From positions 34,810-98,809 of the forward strand of contig NZ_MPZM01000009.1 of the NCBI RefSeq assembly GCF_002936955.1: a stretch of 64,000 bases of DNA. Reading direction: 5' to 3'. Position 1 is the first letter of the stretch. The number at the start of each line of letters is the position of its first letter. This document shows, in pieces, positions 56,187 to 64,000 of the stretch. The translations under genes were made by a program, and so were the position numbers. This DNA comes from Oceanisphaera arctica (GTDB taxonomy: Bacteria > Pseudomonadota > Gammaproteobacteria > Enterobacterales > Aeromonadaceae). A model generated the notes under the pieces. The model had not been told where the DNA came from. It saw only the letters and a list, made by a program, of their open reading frames with translations, and searched no databases.

Positions 56187-57548
56187 ATGACAGAATCAAT
56201 CGAAAAACCAAGGACGCCGGATCAGCTGGATACCATCACCCAGGCGCTGAACAGCGGCATGTTCGTGCACGTTCGCCGCATGCTGCAGCAGATGCGCCCC
56301 GGCGACGTCGCCTGGCTGCTGGAGTCCTCTCCCTCTCCCAGCCGTAAGGTATTGTGGCAACTTATCGACCCGGATGAATACGGCGAGATCCTGGAGGAAC
56401 TGTCGGAAGAAGTCAGGGACGGCATTATCCGACTGATGGATCCGGAAAAGCTGGCCGCCGCGCTGGAAGACATGGAGTCGGACGATCTGGCCTATGTACT
56501 GCGGGATCTGCCCGAGCAGCTGTTCAATCAGGTGCTCACCCAGATGGACGAGCAGGACAGGCAGCGGGCAAAACAGGCGCTGTCATACCCGGAAGACACC
56601 GCCGGCTCCATCATGAACACCGAGTTCATCACCCTGCGTGCCGATGTCAGCATCGACGTGGTACTGCGCTACCTGCGCCTGCATACCGAGCTGCCGGAAG
56701 GGACCGATACTCTCTACGTGGTGGATCAACATAACCGTCTGCTCGGCGATATCTCCCTCGCCAGTCTGGTAGTGCAGGATCCTGCCACCACGGTCGCCGA
56801 CGCCATGGACACCCAGGTGGAAGCCATTCCACTGGCCATGAGTGACACCGAGGTGGCCAACCTGTTCGAGCGCCACGACTGGCTGTCGGCCCCTGTGGTC
56901 GACGACGACTATCAGTTGCTGGGCCGTATCACCATCGATGACGTGGTGGACATCATCCGTGAAGAGGGTGAGCACTCGATGATGGGCATGGCCAAGATGG
57001 ACGATGACGAAGATACCTTCGCGCCGGTACTGACCAGCGCCCGCCGTCGATCCATCTGGCTCACCGTCAACCTGGGCTCAGCCCTGCTCGCCGCCAGCGT
57101 CTCCAACATGTTCGAAGAAACGCTGTCACAACTGGCCACCCTGGCCATTCTGATGACCATAGTGCCCTCCATGGGCGGTATTGCCGGCAATCAGACCCTT
57201 GCACTGGTGATCCGCGGCATGGCGGTAGGCCATATCGGCGACAGCAACGCCCGCTGGCTGCTGACCAAGGAGGCACTGGTGGGGCTGTTCAACGGCCTGC
57301 TGTGGGCAGTAATGGTGGCGATAGTGGTGAGTCTGTGGAAAGGCAGCTGGGAGATAGGCCTGGTGCTGGCCACGGCCATGTTCATCAACCTGTCGGTGGC
57401 AGGTCTGGCCGGTGCCGCCATTCCGCTGGTGATGCGCAAGCTCAACATAGATCCGGCCCTGGCCGGCTCCATGGCTCTGACCACCATCACCGACATCGTC
57501 GGCCTGTTCTCCTTCCTGGGCCTCTCGACCCTGATATTGCTGCACTGA
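56187..57548 (+). CDS. mgtE: Magnesium transporter MgtE
   Basis: 453 aa. Mg2+-gated channel. N-terminal helical domain (~25-140) with ALSYPEDTAGSIMNTEF, two CBS domains (~140-260), and five membrane helices to the C-terminus with GGIAGNQTLALVIRGMA and the DIVGLFSFLGL end. Follows npr by 39 nt. It is absent from E. coli; its position after npr is typical of Vibrio, Shewanella and Aeromonas. Confidence 0.96.
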   Translation: MTESIEKPRTPDQLDTITQALNSGMFVHVRRMLQQMRPGDVAWLLESSPSPSRKVLWQLIDPDEYGEILEELSEEVRDGIIRLMDPEKLAAALEDMESDDLAYVLRDLPEQLFNQVLTQMDEQDRQRAKQALSYPEDTAGSIMNTEFITLRADVSIDVVLRYLRLHTELPEGTDTLYVVDQHNRLLGDISLASLVVQDPATTVADAMDTQVEAIPLAMSDTEVANLFERHDWLSAPVVDDDYQLLGRITIDDVVDIIREEGEHSMMGMAKMDDDEDTFAPVLTSARRRSIWLTVNLGSALLAASVSNMFEETLSQLATLAILMTIVPSMGGIAGNQTLALVIRGMAVGHIGDSNARWLLTKEALVGLFNGLLWAVMVAIVVSLWKGSWEIGLVLATAMFINLSVAGLAGAAIPLVMRKLNIDPALAGSMALTTITDIVGLFSFLGLSTLILLH

Positions 57549-57551
57549 CCG

Positions 57552-57572
57552 GGGAATAGGGAATAGGGAATA
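57552..57572. repeat. Three perfect GGGAATA heptamers
   Basis: GGGAATA occurs three times in exact tandem (57552-57558, 57559-57565, 57566-57572), then AATCCCAATTCCC which can pair with it. Sits in the 44-nt gap between the convergent mgtE and pmbA genes and may serve as their terminator. Confidence 0.7.
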
Positions 57573-57592
57573 GCAATCCCAATTCCCTGCAG

Positions 57593-58942
57593 TTATTGTC
57601 CGGCGATTTTCATCTCGCCGATCAGTACCGAGCCGGTTTGCAGGCTGGACCGGGTTTCTACATCGGTACCGATGGCCTGAATACCCGCAAACATATCCTT
57701 CAGATTACCGGCGATGGTGATCTCTTCCACCGGATAGGCGATTTCGCCGTTTTCCACCCAGAAACCGGCCGCGCCGCGGGAATAGTCACCGGTGACGATA
57801 TTCACACCCTGGCCCATCATCTCGGTCACCAGCAGGCCGGTGCCCATCATCTTCAGCAGCTGCTCCAGGCTGTGACCGCTGTTTGCCACCGTCCAGTTAT
57901 GAATGCCGCCGGCATGTCCGGTCAGCTCCATACCGAGCTTGCGGGCCGAATAGCTGGTTAGCAGATAGGTTTTGAGCACCCCGTTTTCGATAATGTGGCG
58001 CTCATGGGTACGCACCCCTTCGTTATCAAACGGCGAGCTGGCCAGCCCCTTGTGCAGATGCGGTTGCTCGTGAATGTCGAACCAGTCGGGGAAAACCCGT
58101 TCGCCCAGAGCATCGAGCAGGAAGGACGACTTGCGATACAGGTTGCCACCGCTGATGGCCATCACCAGATGACCGAACAGGCTGGCGGCCACGTCTGGAT
58201 GAAACAGCACCGGTGCCCGTGTGGTATCGATTTTGCGACCGCCCAGACGACCCAGGGTACGGCTAACGGCTTCGTCCGCCACCTGCTCGGGAGTCCAGAG
58301 ATCTTCGAAGCTACGCGCCGAGGTATACCCGTATTCCCGCTGCATGTCGCCGTCCTGCTCGCCTATCAGCACACAGCTCATGCCGAAGCGACTGCCCGCG
58401 TAACCCTTGATAAAGCCGTGGCTGTTACCGTAGACCTTGATGCCCAGGTTGCTGGAAAAACTGGCGCCGTCCGACTGCTTGATGCGGGGATCCCGACCCA
58501 ACGCATTCTGTTCGCAACGCAGCGCCAGTTCGATACCATCGGCGGGCTCAAGCTGACGAGGAAAGCACAGCTCAAGATCGGGCGCATCCCAAGCCAGGGT
58601 ATCGGCATCGGCGATACCGGCGAAGGGATCGGCTGTGGTGTAACGGGAAATATCCAGCGCCGCCGCCACGGTGCGGGCGATGGCGTCCGGCCGCAGATCC
58701 GAGGTGGAGGCAGAGCCCTTGCGGCCATCCCGATAGACGGCGATCCCTAAGGCGCCGTCCTTGTTGAACTCGATATTCTCCAGTTCGCCGTTACGGGTAT
58801 TGACCGAAAGCCCGGTCTGCTTGCTGATGGACACTTCGGCGCTGTCTGCGCCCAGTCGCCTGGCGCTGTCGAGGGCCTGTTCTACGGCCAGCTCTAGCTG
58901 GCGCTGTTCGGTTTGAATTTCTGCTGGGGTCATGATTAACAT
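57593..58942 (-). CDS. pmbA: Metalloprotease regulator PmbA (TldE)
   Basis: 449 aa (E. coli 450). Partner subunit of the TldD/TldE protease, which matures microcins and degrades CcdA. No zinc motif, as expected. Blocks: [28 protein letters not shown] in parts, [19 protein letters not shown] and [25 protein letters not shown] in parts. Start could be 58942 or the ATG at 58933. Confidence 0.96.
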   Translation of the reverse strand: MLIMTPAEIQTEQRQLELAVEQALDSARRLGADSAEVSISKQTGLSVNTRNGELENIEFNKDGALGIAVYRDGRKGSASTSDLRPDAIARTVAAALDISRYTTADPFAGIADADTLAWDAPDLELCFPRQLEPADGIELALRCEQNALGRDPRIKQSDGASFSSNLGIKVYGNSHGFIKGYAGSRFGMSCVLIGEQDGDMQREYGYTSARSFEDLWTPEQVADEAVSRTLGRLGGRKIDTTRAPVLFHPDVAASLFGHLVMAISGGNLYRKSSFLLDALGERVFPDWFDIHEQPHLHKGLASSPFDNEGVRTHERHIIENGVLKTYLLTSYSARKLGMELTGHAGGIHNWTVANSGHSLEQLLKMMGTGLLVTEMMGQGVNIVTGDYSRGAAGFWVENGEIAYPVEEITIAGNLKDMFAGIQAIGTDVETRSSLQTGSVLIGEMKIAGQ

Positions 58943-59036
58943 CGCTGGCTCAGTTTGGAGTTAGCATAACAGACCCCTGTGTGCCTTGGGAGAAGCTGGT
59001 AATATATATGTATATGTTAATTGAGACGGAAAAACT

Positions 59037-59573
59037 ATGAGCCAGCATGACGATCCCACCGGGCACGATGATGAAATCGAATGGGTCAGTAAAAGTGAGA
59101 TGAAACGGGAAAGCCGCGCCCTGCAGAAATTGGGTGAGTCACTGGTCAAGCTTCAACCCCATGAGCTGGCCAAGGTGCCACTGGACGAAGATGTGCTGGA
59201 AGCCATAGAACTGGCACACAAGCTTCACAACAAGCGGGAAGGTCTGCGCCGGCACATGTCCTATATCGGCAAGCTGATGCGCACCCGGGACGTCACCGAC
59301 ATTCAGAAGGCGCTGGCGGGCTTCGAGCACAAGAGTGCCGTAGCCAACGCACAATTCCATAAACTGGAATTATGGCGTGACCGTCTGGTCAAGGAAGGCG
59401 ACAAGGGGGTGAATGCGCTGCTGGCAGAGCACCGTAACCTGGACCGACAAAAACTGCGTCAGCTGGCTCGCCAGGCTCGCAAGGAACTCGCCGCCGGCCT
59501 GCCCCCCCAAGGTTACCGCGAACTGTTCCAGTATCTGAAGCTGAACCTGGGATCTGACGCTTCTGAATCATGA
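59037..59573 (+). CDS. darP: Ribosome biogenesis factor DarP (YjgA)
   Basis: 178 aa (E. coli 183). Associates with late 50S precursors. Contains IEWVSKSEMKRES, LQKLGESLVKL, RRHMSYIGKLMR and a C-terminal helical bundle ending YRELFQYLKLNL. Divergent from pmbA (94-nt gap), as is common in this group. Confidence 0.96.
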   Translation: MSQHDDPTGHDDEIEWVSKSEMKRESRALQKLGESLVKLQPHELAKVPLDEDVLEAIELAHKLHNKREGLRRHMSYIGKLMRTRDVTDIQKALAGFEHKSAVANAQFHKLELWRDRLVKEGDKGVNALLAEHRNLDRQKLRQLARQARKELAAGLPPQGYRELFQYLKLNLGSDASES

Positions 59574-59626
59574 CCAGTCAGTCATGATCAGATCATCATG
59601 ACAAAGAAATGACGGTAAGTCAGACA

Positions 59627-59656
59627 GAACAACGGGAGCCACGGCTCCCGTTGTTC
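59627..59656. terminator. Bidirectional terminator between darP and the small secreted protein gene
   Basis: A perfect 14-bp stem, GAACAACGGGAGCC (59627-59640) / GGCTCCCGTTGTTC (59643-59656), with 2-nt centre AC. It serves both convergent genes. Confidence 0.8.
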
Positions 59657-59677
59657 TTGATGGATTAAACCCGACCG

Positions 59678-59872
59678 TTAAAAACACATACCCGCCGGTT
59701 TTTTACCCATTTTACGTAATTTGGCACATTCACGGTTATCAACACCGTCGCCCTTACTCGCCATTTCCTGCACTACAGGCTGCTGCACATTAAGCACCGA
59801 ACCGGCCTGAACCGGCATCAACATCAACCCAAGAACAGAGGCAAAGGCTATAGATAGCAATGTTTTCATCAT
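59678..59872 (-). CDS. Small secreted protein, unknown function
   Basis: 64 aa. A textbook signal peptide (LLSIAFASVLGLMLMPVQA, cut after Ala23) leaves a 41-residue mature peptide. It is hydrophilic and has two cysteines, Cys49 and Cys63, around a basic patch (KLRKMGKKP), so a disulfide loop is possible. GGAGG lies 5 nt before the first ATG. Flanked by a good terminator, so it looks like a real short transcript. Not recognised; no metal or toxin motif seen. Confidence 0.75.
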   Translation of the reverse strand: MMKTLLSIAFASVLGLMLMPVQAGSVLNVQQPVVQEMASKGDGVDNRECAKLRKMGKKPAGMCF

Positions 59873-60002
59873 TATCGCCTCCAGATTGCTGCCACGCTTT
59901 TGCGTAGGTAAGCACCTATTAGACCTCGCCTAGCACCCGGATCGCACAGAAAAAAACTGTTAACCAGTAGTTAATAATCCGGTTAATAATCGACCAGGGT
60001 TA

Positions 60003-61448
60003 TTATTGAGTACCACCCACCGTCATCCGATCCAGCTTGAGTGTCGGCTGGCCGACACCTACCGGTACGCTCTGGCCCTCTTTACCACAAACGCCCACAC
60101 CGGCATCCAGCGCCAGATCGTTACCCACCATAGACACCTGACTCATGGCCTCGGGGCCGTTGCCAATCAGGGTGGCACCCTTGATCGGTGCGGTCAGCTT
60201 GCCGTCTTCGATGAGATAGGCCTCGGAAGCGGAAAACACGAAGCGTCCGGAGGTAATATCCACCTGGCCACCGCCGAAGTTAGGGGCGTAGATGCCCTTC
60301 TTCACGCTCCTGATGATCTCTTCCGGCGGTGTCTCACCCGGTAACATATAGGTGTTGGTCATGCGCGGCATCGGCAGGTGAGCGTAAGACTCCCGCCGGC
60401 CGTTGCCGGTCGGTGCCATCTTCATCAGCCGGGCATTGAGCTTGTCCTGCATGTAGCCCTTGAGAATGCCGTTTTCGATCAATACGTTATATGAGCTTTC
60501 GGTGCCTTCATCGTCGATAGTCAGCGAGCCGCGGCGGTTCGGCAAGGTACCGTCATCCACTATGGTGCACAGGCTGGAGGCCACCTGCTCGCCGATACGA
60601 CCGGCATAGGCGGACGAGCCCTTGCGGTTGAAGTCGCCTTCCAGGCCGTGACCCACGGCTTCGTGCAGCAAGACACCGGGCCAACCGGCACCCAGCACCA
60701 CCGGCATGGTGCCGGCCGGGGCATCTATAGCCTCAAGATTGACCAGGGCCTGGCGCACCGCTTCTTTCACGTAGCTCATGGCTCTGGGCTGGCCGTCCAG
60801 CTCTTCCAGGAAATAGTCATAGCCGACCCGGCCGCCACCGCCGCTGCCACCCCGTTCGCGCCGACCCTTGCGCTCCACCAGTACCGAGCAGTTCAGCCGC
60901 ACCAGGGGGCGCAGATCGGTCGCCAGGGTGCCATCGGTGGCCAACACCAGTATCTCTTCGTACACACCGGAAATGGAGGCGATCACCTGGGTTACCGCCG
61001 GATCCAGGCTGCGGGCGAAGGCATCCATCTGCTGCAACAGGGCAATCTTCTGCTCCCGGCTCAGGCTGTCGAGCGGGTTGAGGCCGAAATAACGAGGCGT
61101 GATGGCGCGCTCGCGACCAACCTGGAAGCGACCATCGCCGCCCTGCTCGGCAATACCCCGGGCCGCGCTCACCGCCTGATCCAGCGCCGTGGCTGTCAGT
61201 TCGTCGGAATAGGCAAAACCGGTCTTTTCACCGCTGACCGCCCGTACGCCCACGCCCTGCTCTATGTTGTAGCTGCCGTCTTTGACTATGCCGTCTTCCA
61301 ACACCCAGGACTCGTGCACGCTGTTCTGAAAATAGAGATCGGCAAAATCAATCTGATGCCGGCTCAGTCTTGCCAGCTGGGCATCCAGCAGCGCCATATC
61401 CAGTTCGTTCGGGATCAGCAGGCTGCGGTTAATCTGTTCAATACTCAT
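60003..61448 (-). CDS. tldD: Metalloprotease TldD
   Basis: 481 aa, the same as E. coli. Catalytic subunit of the TldD/TldE protease. Zinc motif HExxxH at His262, Glu263, His267 ([12 protein letters not shown]). Other blocks: [21 protein letters not shown] in part, [14 protein letters not shown], and the C-terminal [17 protein letters not shown]. The partner pmbA is 1 kb away on the same strand. Overlaps the nitrilase gene by 11 nt. Confidence 0.97.
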   Translation of the reverse strand: MSIEQINRSLLIPNELDMALLDAQLARLSRHQIDFADLYFQNSVHESWVLEDGIVKDGSYNIEQGVGVRAVSGEKTGFAYSDELTATALDQAVSAARGIAEQGGDGRFQVGRERAITPRYFGLNPLDSLSREQKIALLQQMDAFARSLDPAVTQVIASISGVYEEILVLATDGTLATDLRPLVRLNCSVLVERKGRRERGGSGGGGRVGYDYFLEELDGQPRAMSYVKEAVRQALVNLEAIDAPAGTMPVVLGAGWPGVLLHEAVGHGLEGDFNRKGSSAYAGRIGEQVASSLCTIVDDGTLPNRRGSLTIDDEGTESSYNVLIENGILKGYMQDKLNARLMKMAPTGNGRRESYAHLPMPRMTNTYMLPGETPPEEIIRSVKKGIYAPNFGGGQVDITSGRFVFSASEAYLIEDGKLTAPIKGATLIGNGPEAMSQVSMVGNDLALDAGVGVCGKEGQSVPVGVGQPTLKLDRMTVGGTQ

Positions 61449-62268
61449 GCTTGTTTCTCCAAACCGCGCTCAGGCGGGCATGTTGTGCAACCGGCATCTG
61501 ACGGCGAATACGGGACAGTCGTTCCGAGTCCAACGGGGCGACGACAAGCCCTTCGCCCTTGGGCAGACAGGCTTGAATCTCTCCCCAGGGATCGAGGATC
61601 ACCGAATGACCCCAGGTCTGGCGGTCACCCTGTTCACCATAGAGGCCCGCCGCCAGCACATAACACTGATTTTCGATAGCGCGAGCCTGCAGCAACGGTA
61701 GCCAGTGCGCCAGCCCGGTGACCCGGGTAAAGGCCGCCGGCACCATCAGGATCTCGGCGCCCCGTTCACGCAACGCCCGGTATAACTCAGGAAAACGTAA
61801 ATCATAACAGATAGACAGCCCAAGACGCCCGAAGGGACTGTCGATCACACAAAGTTCGTCGCCGGGCGCATAGGTGGCCGACTCCCGGTAACGACCGTGA
61901 CCATCGGCGACATCCACATCGAACAGGTGCAGCTTGTGATAATGACCGACCCGCTCACCCTGCTCGTTATAGACCAGGCTGGTGGCATGCAGCCTTTCGC
62001 TGTGCTCGATGCGGGTCGGCATGGAGCCTACGACCAGCCAGATGCCCAGCTCTCGTGCCCATCGGCTGAGCTGGGCCTGAATCGGGCCCTCGCCCAGCGG
62101 CTCCGCCAGCTGCAGTGCCGCCTCCTTGCTGCCGAACACCACGGCATTTTCCGGCAACTGCACCAGCAGCGGACGAGTCGATGGCAATTGCCGCAGCCAG
62201 GTTTCCAGCCTGGCCCGGTTCTCCGGCCAGTCGGGCCCGGCCGTTATCTGTATCGCAACCAGTTCCAT
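61438..62268 (-). CDS. Carbon-nitrogen hydrolase (nitrilase superfamily)
   Basis: 276 aa. Catalytic Glu40 (LPENA), Lys112 (HKLHLFD) and Cys154 ([10 protein letters not shown]) of the Glu-Lys-Cys triad. Closest in style to deaminated-glutathione amidases (Nit1/YbeM type), which hydrolyse dGSH; the exact substrate is an inference. Sits between yhdP and tldD and overlaps tldD. An inverted repeat element lies 24 nt upstream. Confidence 0.88.
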   Translation of the reverse strand: MELVAIQITAGPDWPENRARLETWLRQLPSTRPLLVQLPENAVVFGSKEAALQLAEPLGEGPIQAQLSRWARELGIWLVVGSMPTRIEHSERLHATSLVYNEQGERVGHYHKLHLFDVDVADGHGRYRESATYAPGDELCVIDSPFGRLGLSICYDLRFPELYRALRERGAEILMVPAAFTRVTGLAHWLPLLQARAIENQCYVLAAGLYGEQGDRQTWGHSVILDPWGEIQACLPKGEGLVVAPLDSERLSRIRRQMPVAQHARLSAVWRNKHEY

Positions 62269-62291
62269 GGCGTACTCCTTATACCAATTAC

Positions 62292-62421
62292 ATTGGCTAT
62301 GTATGAGTTAACTGTGTCTACCCGCGTATCAGCCTTAACGTAGGCTCTTTCGTGATTAAATTAACTACAACAAAAACAGGTAGTTACCGAATTAGACACA
62401 CTGAACTAGTACATAGCCAAT
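62292..62421. repeat. 130-bp inverted-repeat element upstream of the nitrilase gene
   Basis: Left arm 62292-62320 (beginning ATTGGCTATGTA) and the reverse complement of right arm 62393-62421 match at 25 of 29 positions. The inside is AT-rich and does not code. It must contain or displace the promoter of the nitrilase-tldD genes, or be read through from yhdP. Confidence 0.65.
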
Positions 62422-62481
62422 TACATTAAACATTCGATCTTTTTGACTGCGATATCAATCCCGGACAAAGGGCCTGCTTCT

Positions 62482-62545
62482 CCGACTCGCTCAAGCACCT
62501 CCCTGTGGCGCTCAACACATGACCTCCCTGTCATGTGATGGTCGG
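62482..62545 (-). repeat. Structured two-hairpin repeat, copy C (ANGGA loops)
   Basis: On the minus strand: outer stem CCGAC (62545-62541) / GTCGG (62486-62482). Hairpin I is CACATGAC (62537-62530) / GTCATGTG (62523-62516) with loop AGGGAG. Hairpin II is CAC (62507-62505) / GTG (62498-62496) with loop AGGGAG, followed by bulge CTTGA. Same layout as copy A, including 3-nt and 2-nt junctions. It lies in the sense orientation downstream of yhdP. Sequence 62546-62647, between C and B, has further AAGGA/AGGGAG words but no clear third element. Confidence 0.75.
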
Positions 62546-62647
62546 TGAAGCAGCTCCCTTCGTCCTCCTTGATGCTCCGGCGTTGCCTGTTGGCGCCGTC
62601 TGCGGGCAACTCGGTGTTCCAGAAGAGGCAACAGAGAACGGCTCCCA

Positions 62648-62709
62648 CGACCGTGAAATGCCAAGGACGGCATTTCCGAGCCCCCCAAGGATGGGTTTAT
62701 GGCGTGTCG
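62648..62709 (+). repeat. Structured two-hairpin repeat, copy B (ANGGA loops)
   Basis: Outer stem CGAC (62648-62651) / GTCG (62706-62709). Hairpin I is GAAATGCC (62655-62662) / GGCATTTC (62669-62676) with loop AAGGAC. Hairpin II is CCC (62684-62686) / GGG (62693-62695) with loop AAGGAT, followed by bulge TTTAT and GGC pairing to GCC. Orientation is opposite to copy C. The 507-nt gap 62269-62775 holds only this pair and the 62292-62421 element; no gene. Confidence 0.75.
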
Positions 62710-62775
62710 AGGGAGGCGGCTGTGTTGCCTCTGGTCTGGGGCCTCAATATGACCAGATCATTACCGGGATTGGTA

Positions 62776-64000
62776 TTATTCATTACCGGGCACAGTGACC
62801 CGTTTCTGATCCCGTCCCAGCTCGGTCACCCTTGGATGCTCCAGAGGGCCGTCTATCCGGTAGCGGATGCGGGTGAACACATCGACCACGGGGCCCAGCA
62901 CCTTGGACAGCGCCAACACATAAAGCCCGGTCACCGGGGTGACCGCAAAGGCCGCCAACACCGGCAGGTTGCCGGTCAGGTTCGGCGTAAACTCCAGACG
63001 ATAATCGAGCCGCTCCGCCGCCAGATCCACCAGGCCGCCGCCGCGCAGATTTCCGGCGGCACCATTCAGGGCTAAATCGTCGTTCTGCAAGACCCCATTC
63101 TGTAGCTCGCCGCTGGCGCCGATACTGTCAAAATAGAAGCCCTGCTCGAACACGTCGCGAAAATCCAGCCGTAGCCGACGTAACACCGACTCCATGCTCA
63201 GTACCGACAAAAGACCGGCACCTCTGTCATTCACTTCACGCAACACACCGGCGTCGGTGTCGGCATTTAGCCGGCCGTTCAGGCTGGCCAAGTCCGGCCG
63301 CCAGGGTACATCCAGCCAGCGCAGCTGCCCCTCGAGCCGGGCCGGGGTTTCGCTGAATGGCGATTCTTTATCCAGCGTTTGCCAAAGCCGCTGCAATGAT
63401 GACGTGCTGCTCTGCCACTCCAGCCGACTCAGATTGCCGCTCTGATGTTGCAGCCACTGGCCATGGGCCCTTGCCTGCAGAAGCGGACCATCCAGGCTCA
63501 GTTCGGTCAGTTGCACCCCATTCTGTTCGGGCTGGGGACGCAACTCGAAGGCCACCTTGCCCAGCGCCAGCTTCTGCCAACGGCAATCGTCACATCGAAA
63601 TTGCACGGCCGGCAGCTGTCCGGGTTGCAGCCCGTCTTCCGCCGAGGCCGGTTTTACTGCTGGCACAGTGTCTGAAGTATTCGAATCCGGCGTCAGCCAG
63701 AGTCGCTTGAAGTGCGCCTGCAGCGGCCGTCCGCCGCCCCAACTCAGGTTTCCATCGGCCTGTTCGGCGGTCACGCTCAACTCTTGTCGCAGCCCCTCCC
63801 TCAGGCCGACCGACAACCGGAGCTGATTCAGCGGTTGCTGCCAGAGCTTTGCCCGACTGGCCTGCACCGATACCCGGTAGGGTGTCGGCCATGCAAGCGA
63901 GTTTGCCGCTTCCTGTTGCGATGCATCCCTCGGCAAGACGTCTGCCGGGGCAGTATATGATTGCCAGTCCTTTAACAGCGCCAGCCAGTCATCCAGCGGC
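62776..64000 (-). CDS. yhdP: YhdP-family AsmA-like lipid-transport protein, C-terminal part (cut by window edge)
   Basis: 408 codons visible with the frame still open at 64000, so the gene enters from beyond the right edge; E. coli YhdP is ~1266 aa. YhdP bridges inner and outer membranes and moves phospholipids. The visible part has the TamB/AsmA-like end: ADTDAGVLREVNDRGAG, VLSMESVLRRLRLDFRDVF and NLTGNLPVLAAFAVTPVTGL, with GRVxxF-type repeats upstream. Neighbouring nitrilase and tldD support the call. Confidence 0.9.
   Translation of the reverse strand, partial: PLDDWLALLKDWQSYTAPADVLPRDASQQEAANSLAWPTPYRVSVQASRAKLWQQPLNQLRLSVGLREGLRQELSVTAEQADGNLSWGGGRPLQAHFKRLWLTPDSNTSDTVPAVKPASAEDGLQPGQLPAVQFRCDDCRWQKLALGKVAFELRPQPEQNGVQLTELSLDGPLLQARAHGQWLQHQSGNLSRLEWQSSTSSLQRLWQTLDKESPFSETPARLEGQLRWLDVPWRPDLASLNGRLNADTDAGVLREVNDRGAGLLSVLSMESVLRRLRLDFRDVFEQGFYFDSIGASGELQNGVLQNDDLALNGAAGNLRGGGLVDLAAERLDYRLEFTPNLTGNLPVLAAFAVTPVTGLYVLALSKVLGPVVDVFTRIRYRIDGPLEHPRVTELGRDQKRVTVPGNE

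Noticed and set aside
62421..62648. A 75-codon minus-strand frame in the intergenic gap
   Set aside because: Its sequence is made of the ANGGA hairpin repeats; the RNA/DNA structure rather than codons is conserved between copies.
62545..63075. A 176-codon plus-strand frame
   Set aside because: First part is repeat sequence and the rest is antisense to yhdP.

Overview
The window is a stretch of conserved chromosome from a GC-rich gammaproteobacterium. Gene content, E. coli-like protein lengths and gene order fit the Aeromonadales neighbourhood (an Oceanimonas, Oceanisphaera or Zobellella-type organism). That placement is an inference from synteny: rnpB next to mraZ, an M23 peptidase gene between lpxC and secA, and a nitrilase gene between yhdP and tldD. 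I see no prophage, insertion sequence, CRISPR array or tRNA.

Layout. 1-9 kb: the end of holC, valS, a CAP-domain lipoprotein, an OsmB-like lipoprotein, an unrecognised membrane protein, a large DUF6351-like hydrolase, a GNAT acetyltransferase, rraB and plsC. 9.2-30.4 kb (all minus strand): secA, an M23 peptidase and the complete division and cell wall (dcw) cluster, read mraZ-rsmH-ftsL-ftsI-murE-murF-mraY-murD-ftsW-murG-murC-ddl-ftsQ-ftsA-ftsZ-lpxC. 30.7-35.4 kb: rnpB, then divergent rsmI and lpoA-yraN-diaA-dolP. 35.5-41.7 kb (minus): sspAB, the cytochrome bc1 operon petABC, rplM-rpsI and zapE. 41.9-44.5 kb: the periplasmic proteases degQ and degS. 44.7-49.2 kb (minus): murA, ibaG and mlaBCDEF. 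49.4-57.5 kb (plus): kdsD, kdsC, lptC, lptA, lptB, rpoN, hpf, ptsN, rapZ, npr and mgtE. 57.6-64 kb: pmbA, darP, a small secreted protein, tldD, a nitrilase-family amidase and the 3' part of yhdP.

How it works together. Most of the window builds or guards the cell envelope: peptidoglycan precursors (murA, murC-G, ddl, mraY), septation (ftsL/I/W/Q/A/Z, zapE, M23 peptidase, lpoA), lipid A and LPS (lpxC, kdsCD, lptABC), phospholipid synthesis and asymmetry (plsC, mla, yhdP), outer-membrane maintenance (dolP), export (secA) and envelope-stress proteolysis (degQ, degS). The rpoN-hpf-ptsN-rapZ-npr block adds sigma-54, ribosome hibernation and the nitrogen phosphotransferase system.

The least explained sequence lies between genes. 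Three copies of one structured element (3877-3939, 62482-62545, 62648-62709) share a three-way-junction fold in which every hairpin loop region carries ANGGA, the motif bound by CsrA/RsmA, while the stems differ in sequence but still pair. Other unexplained DNA includes a 195-bp MITE-like repeat that supplies the plsC stop codon, a second inverted-repeat element upstream of the nitrilase gene, and several sets of degenerate 7-bp tandem repeats.
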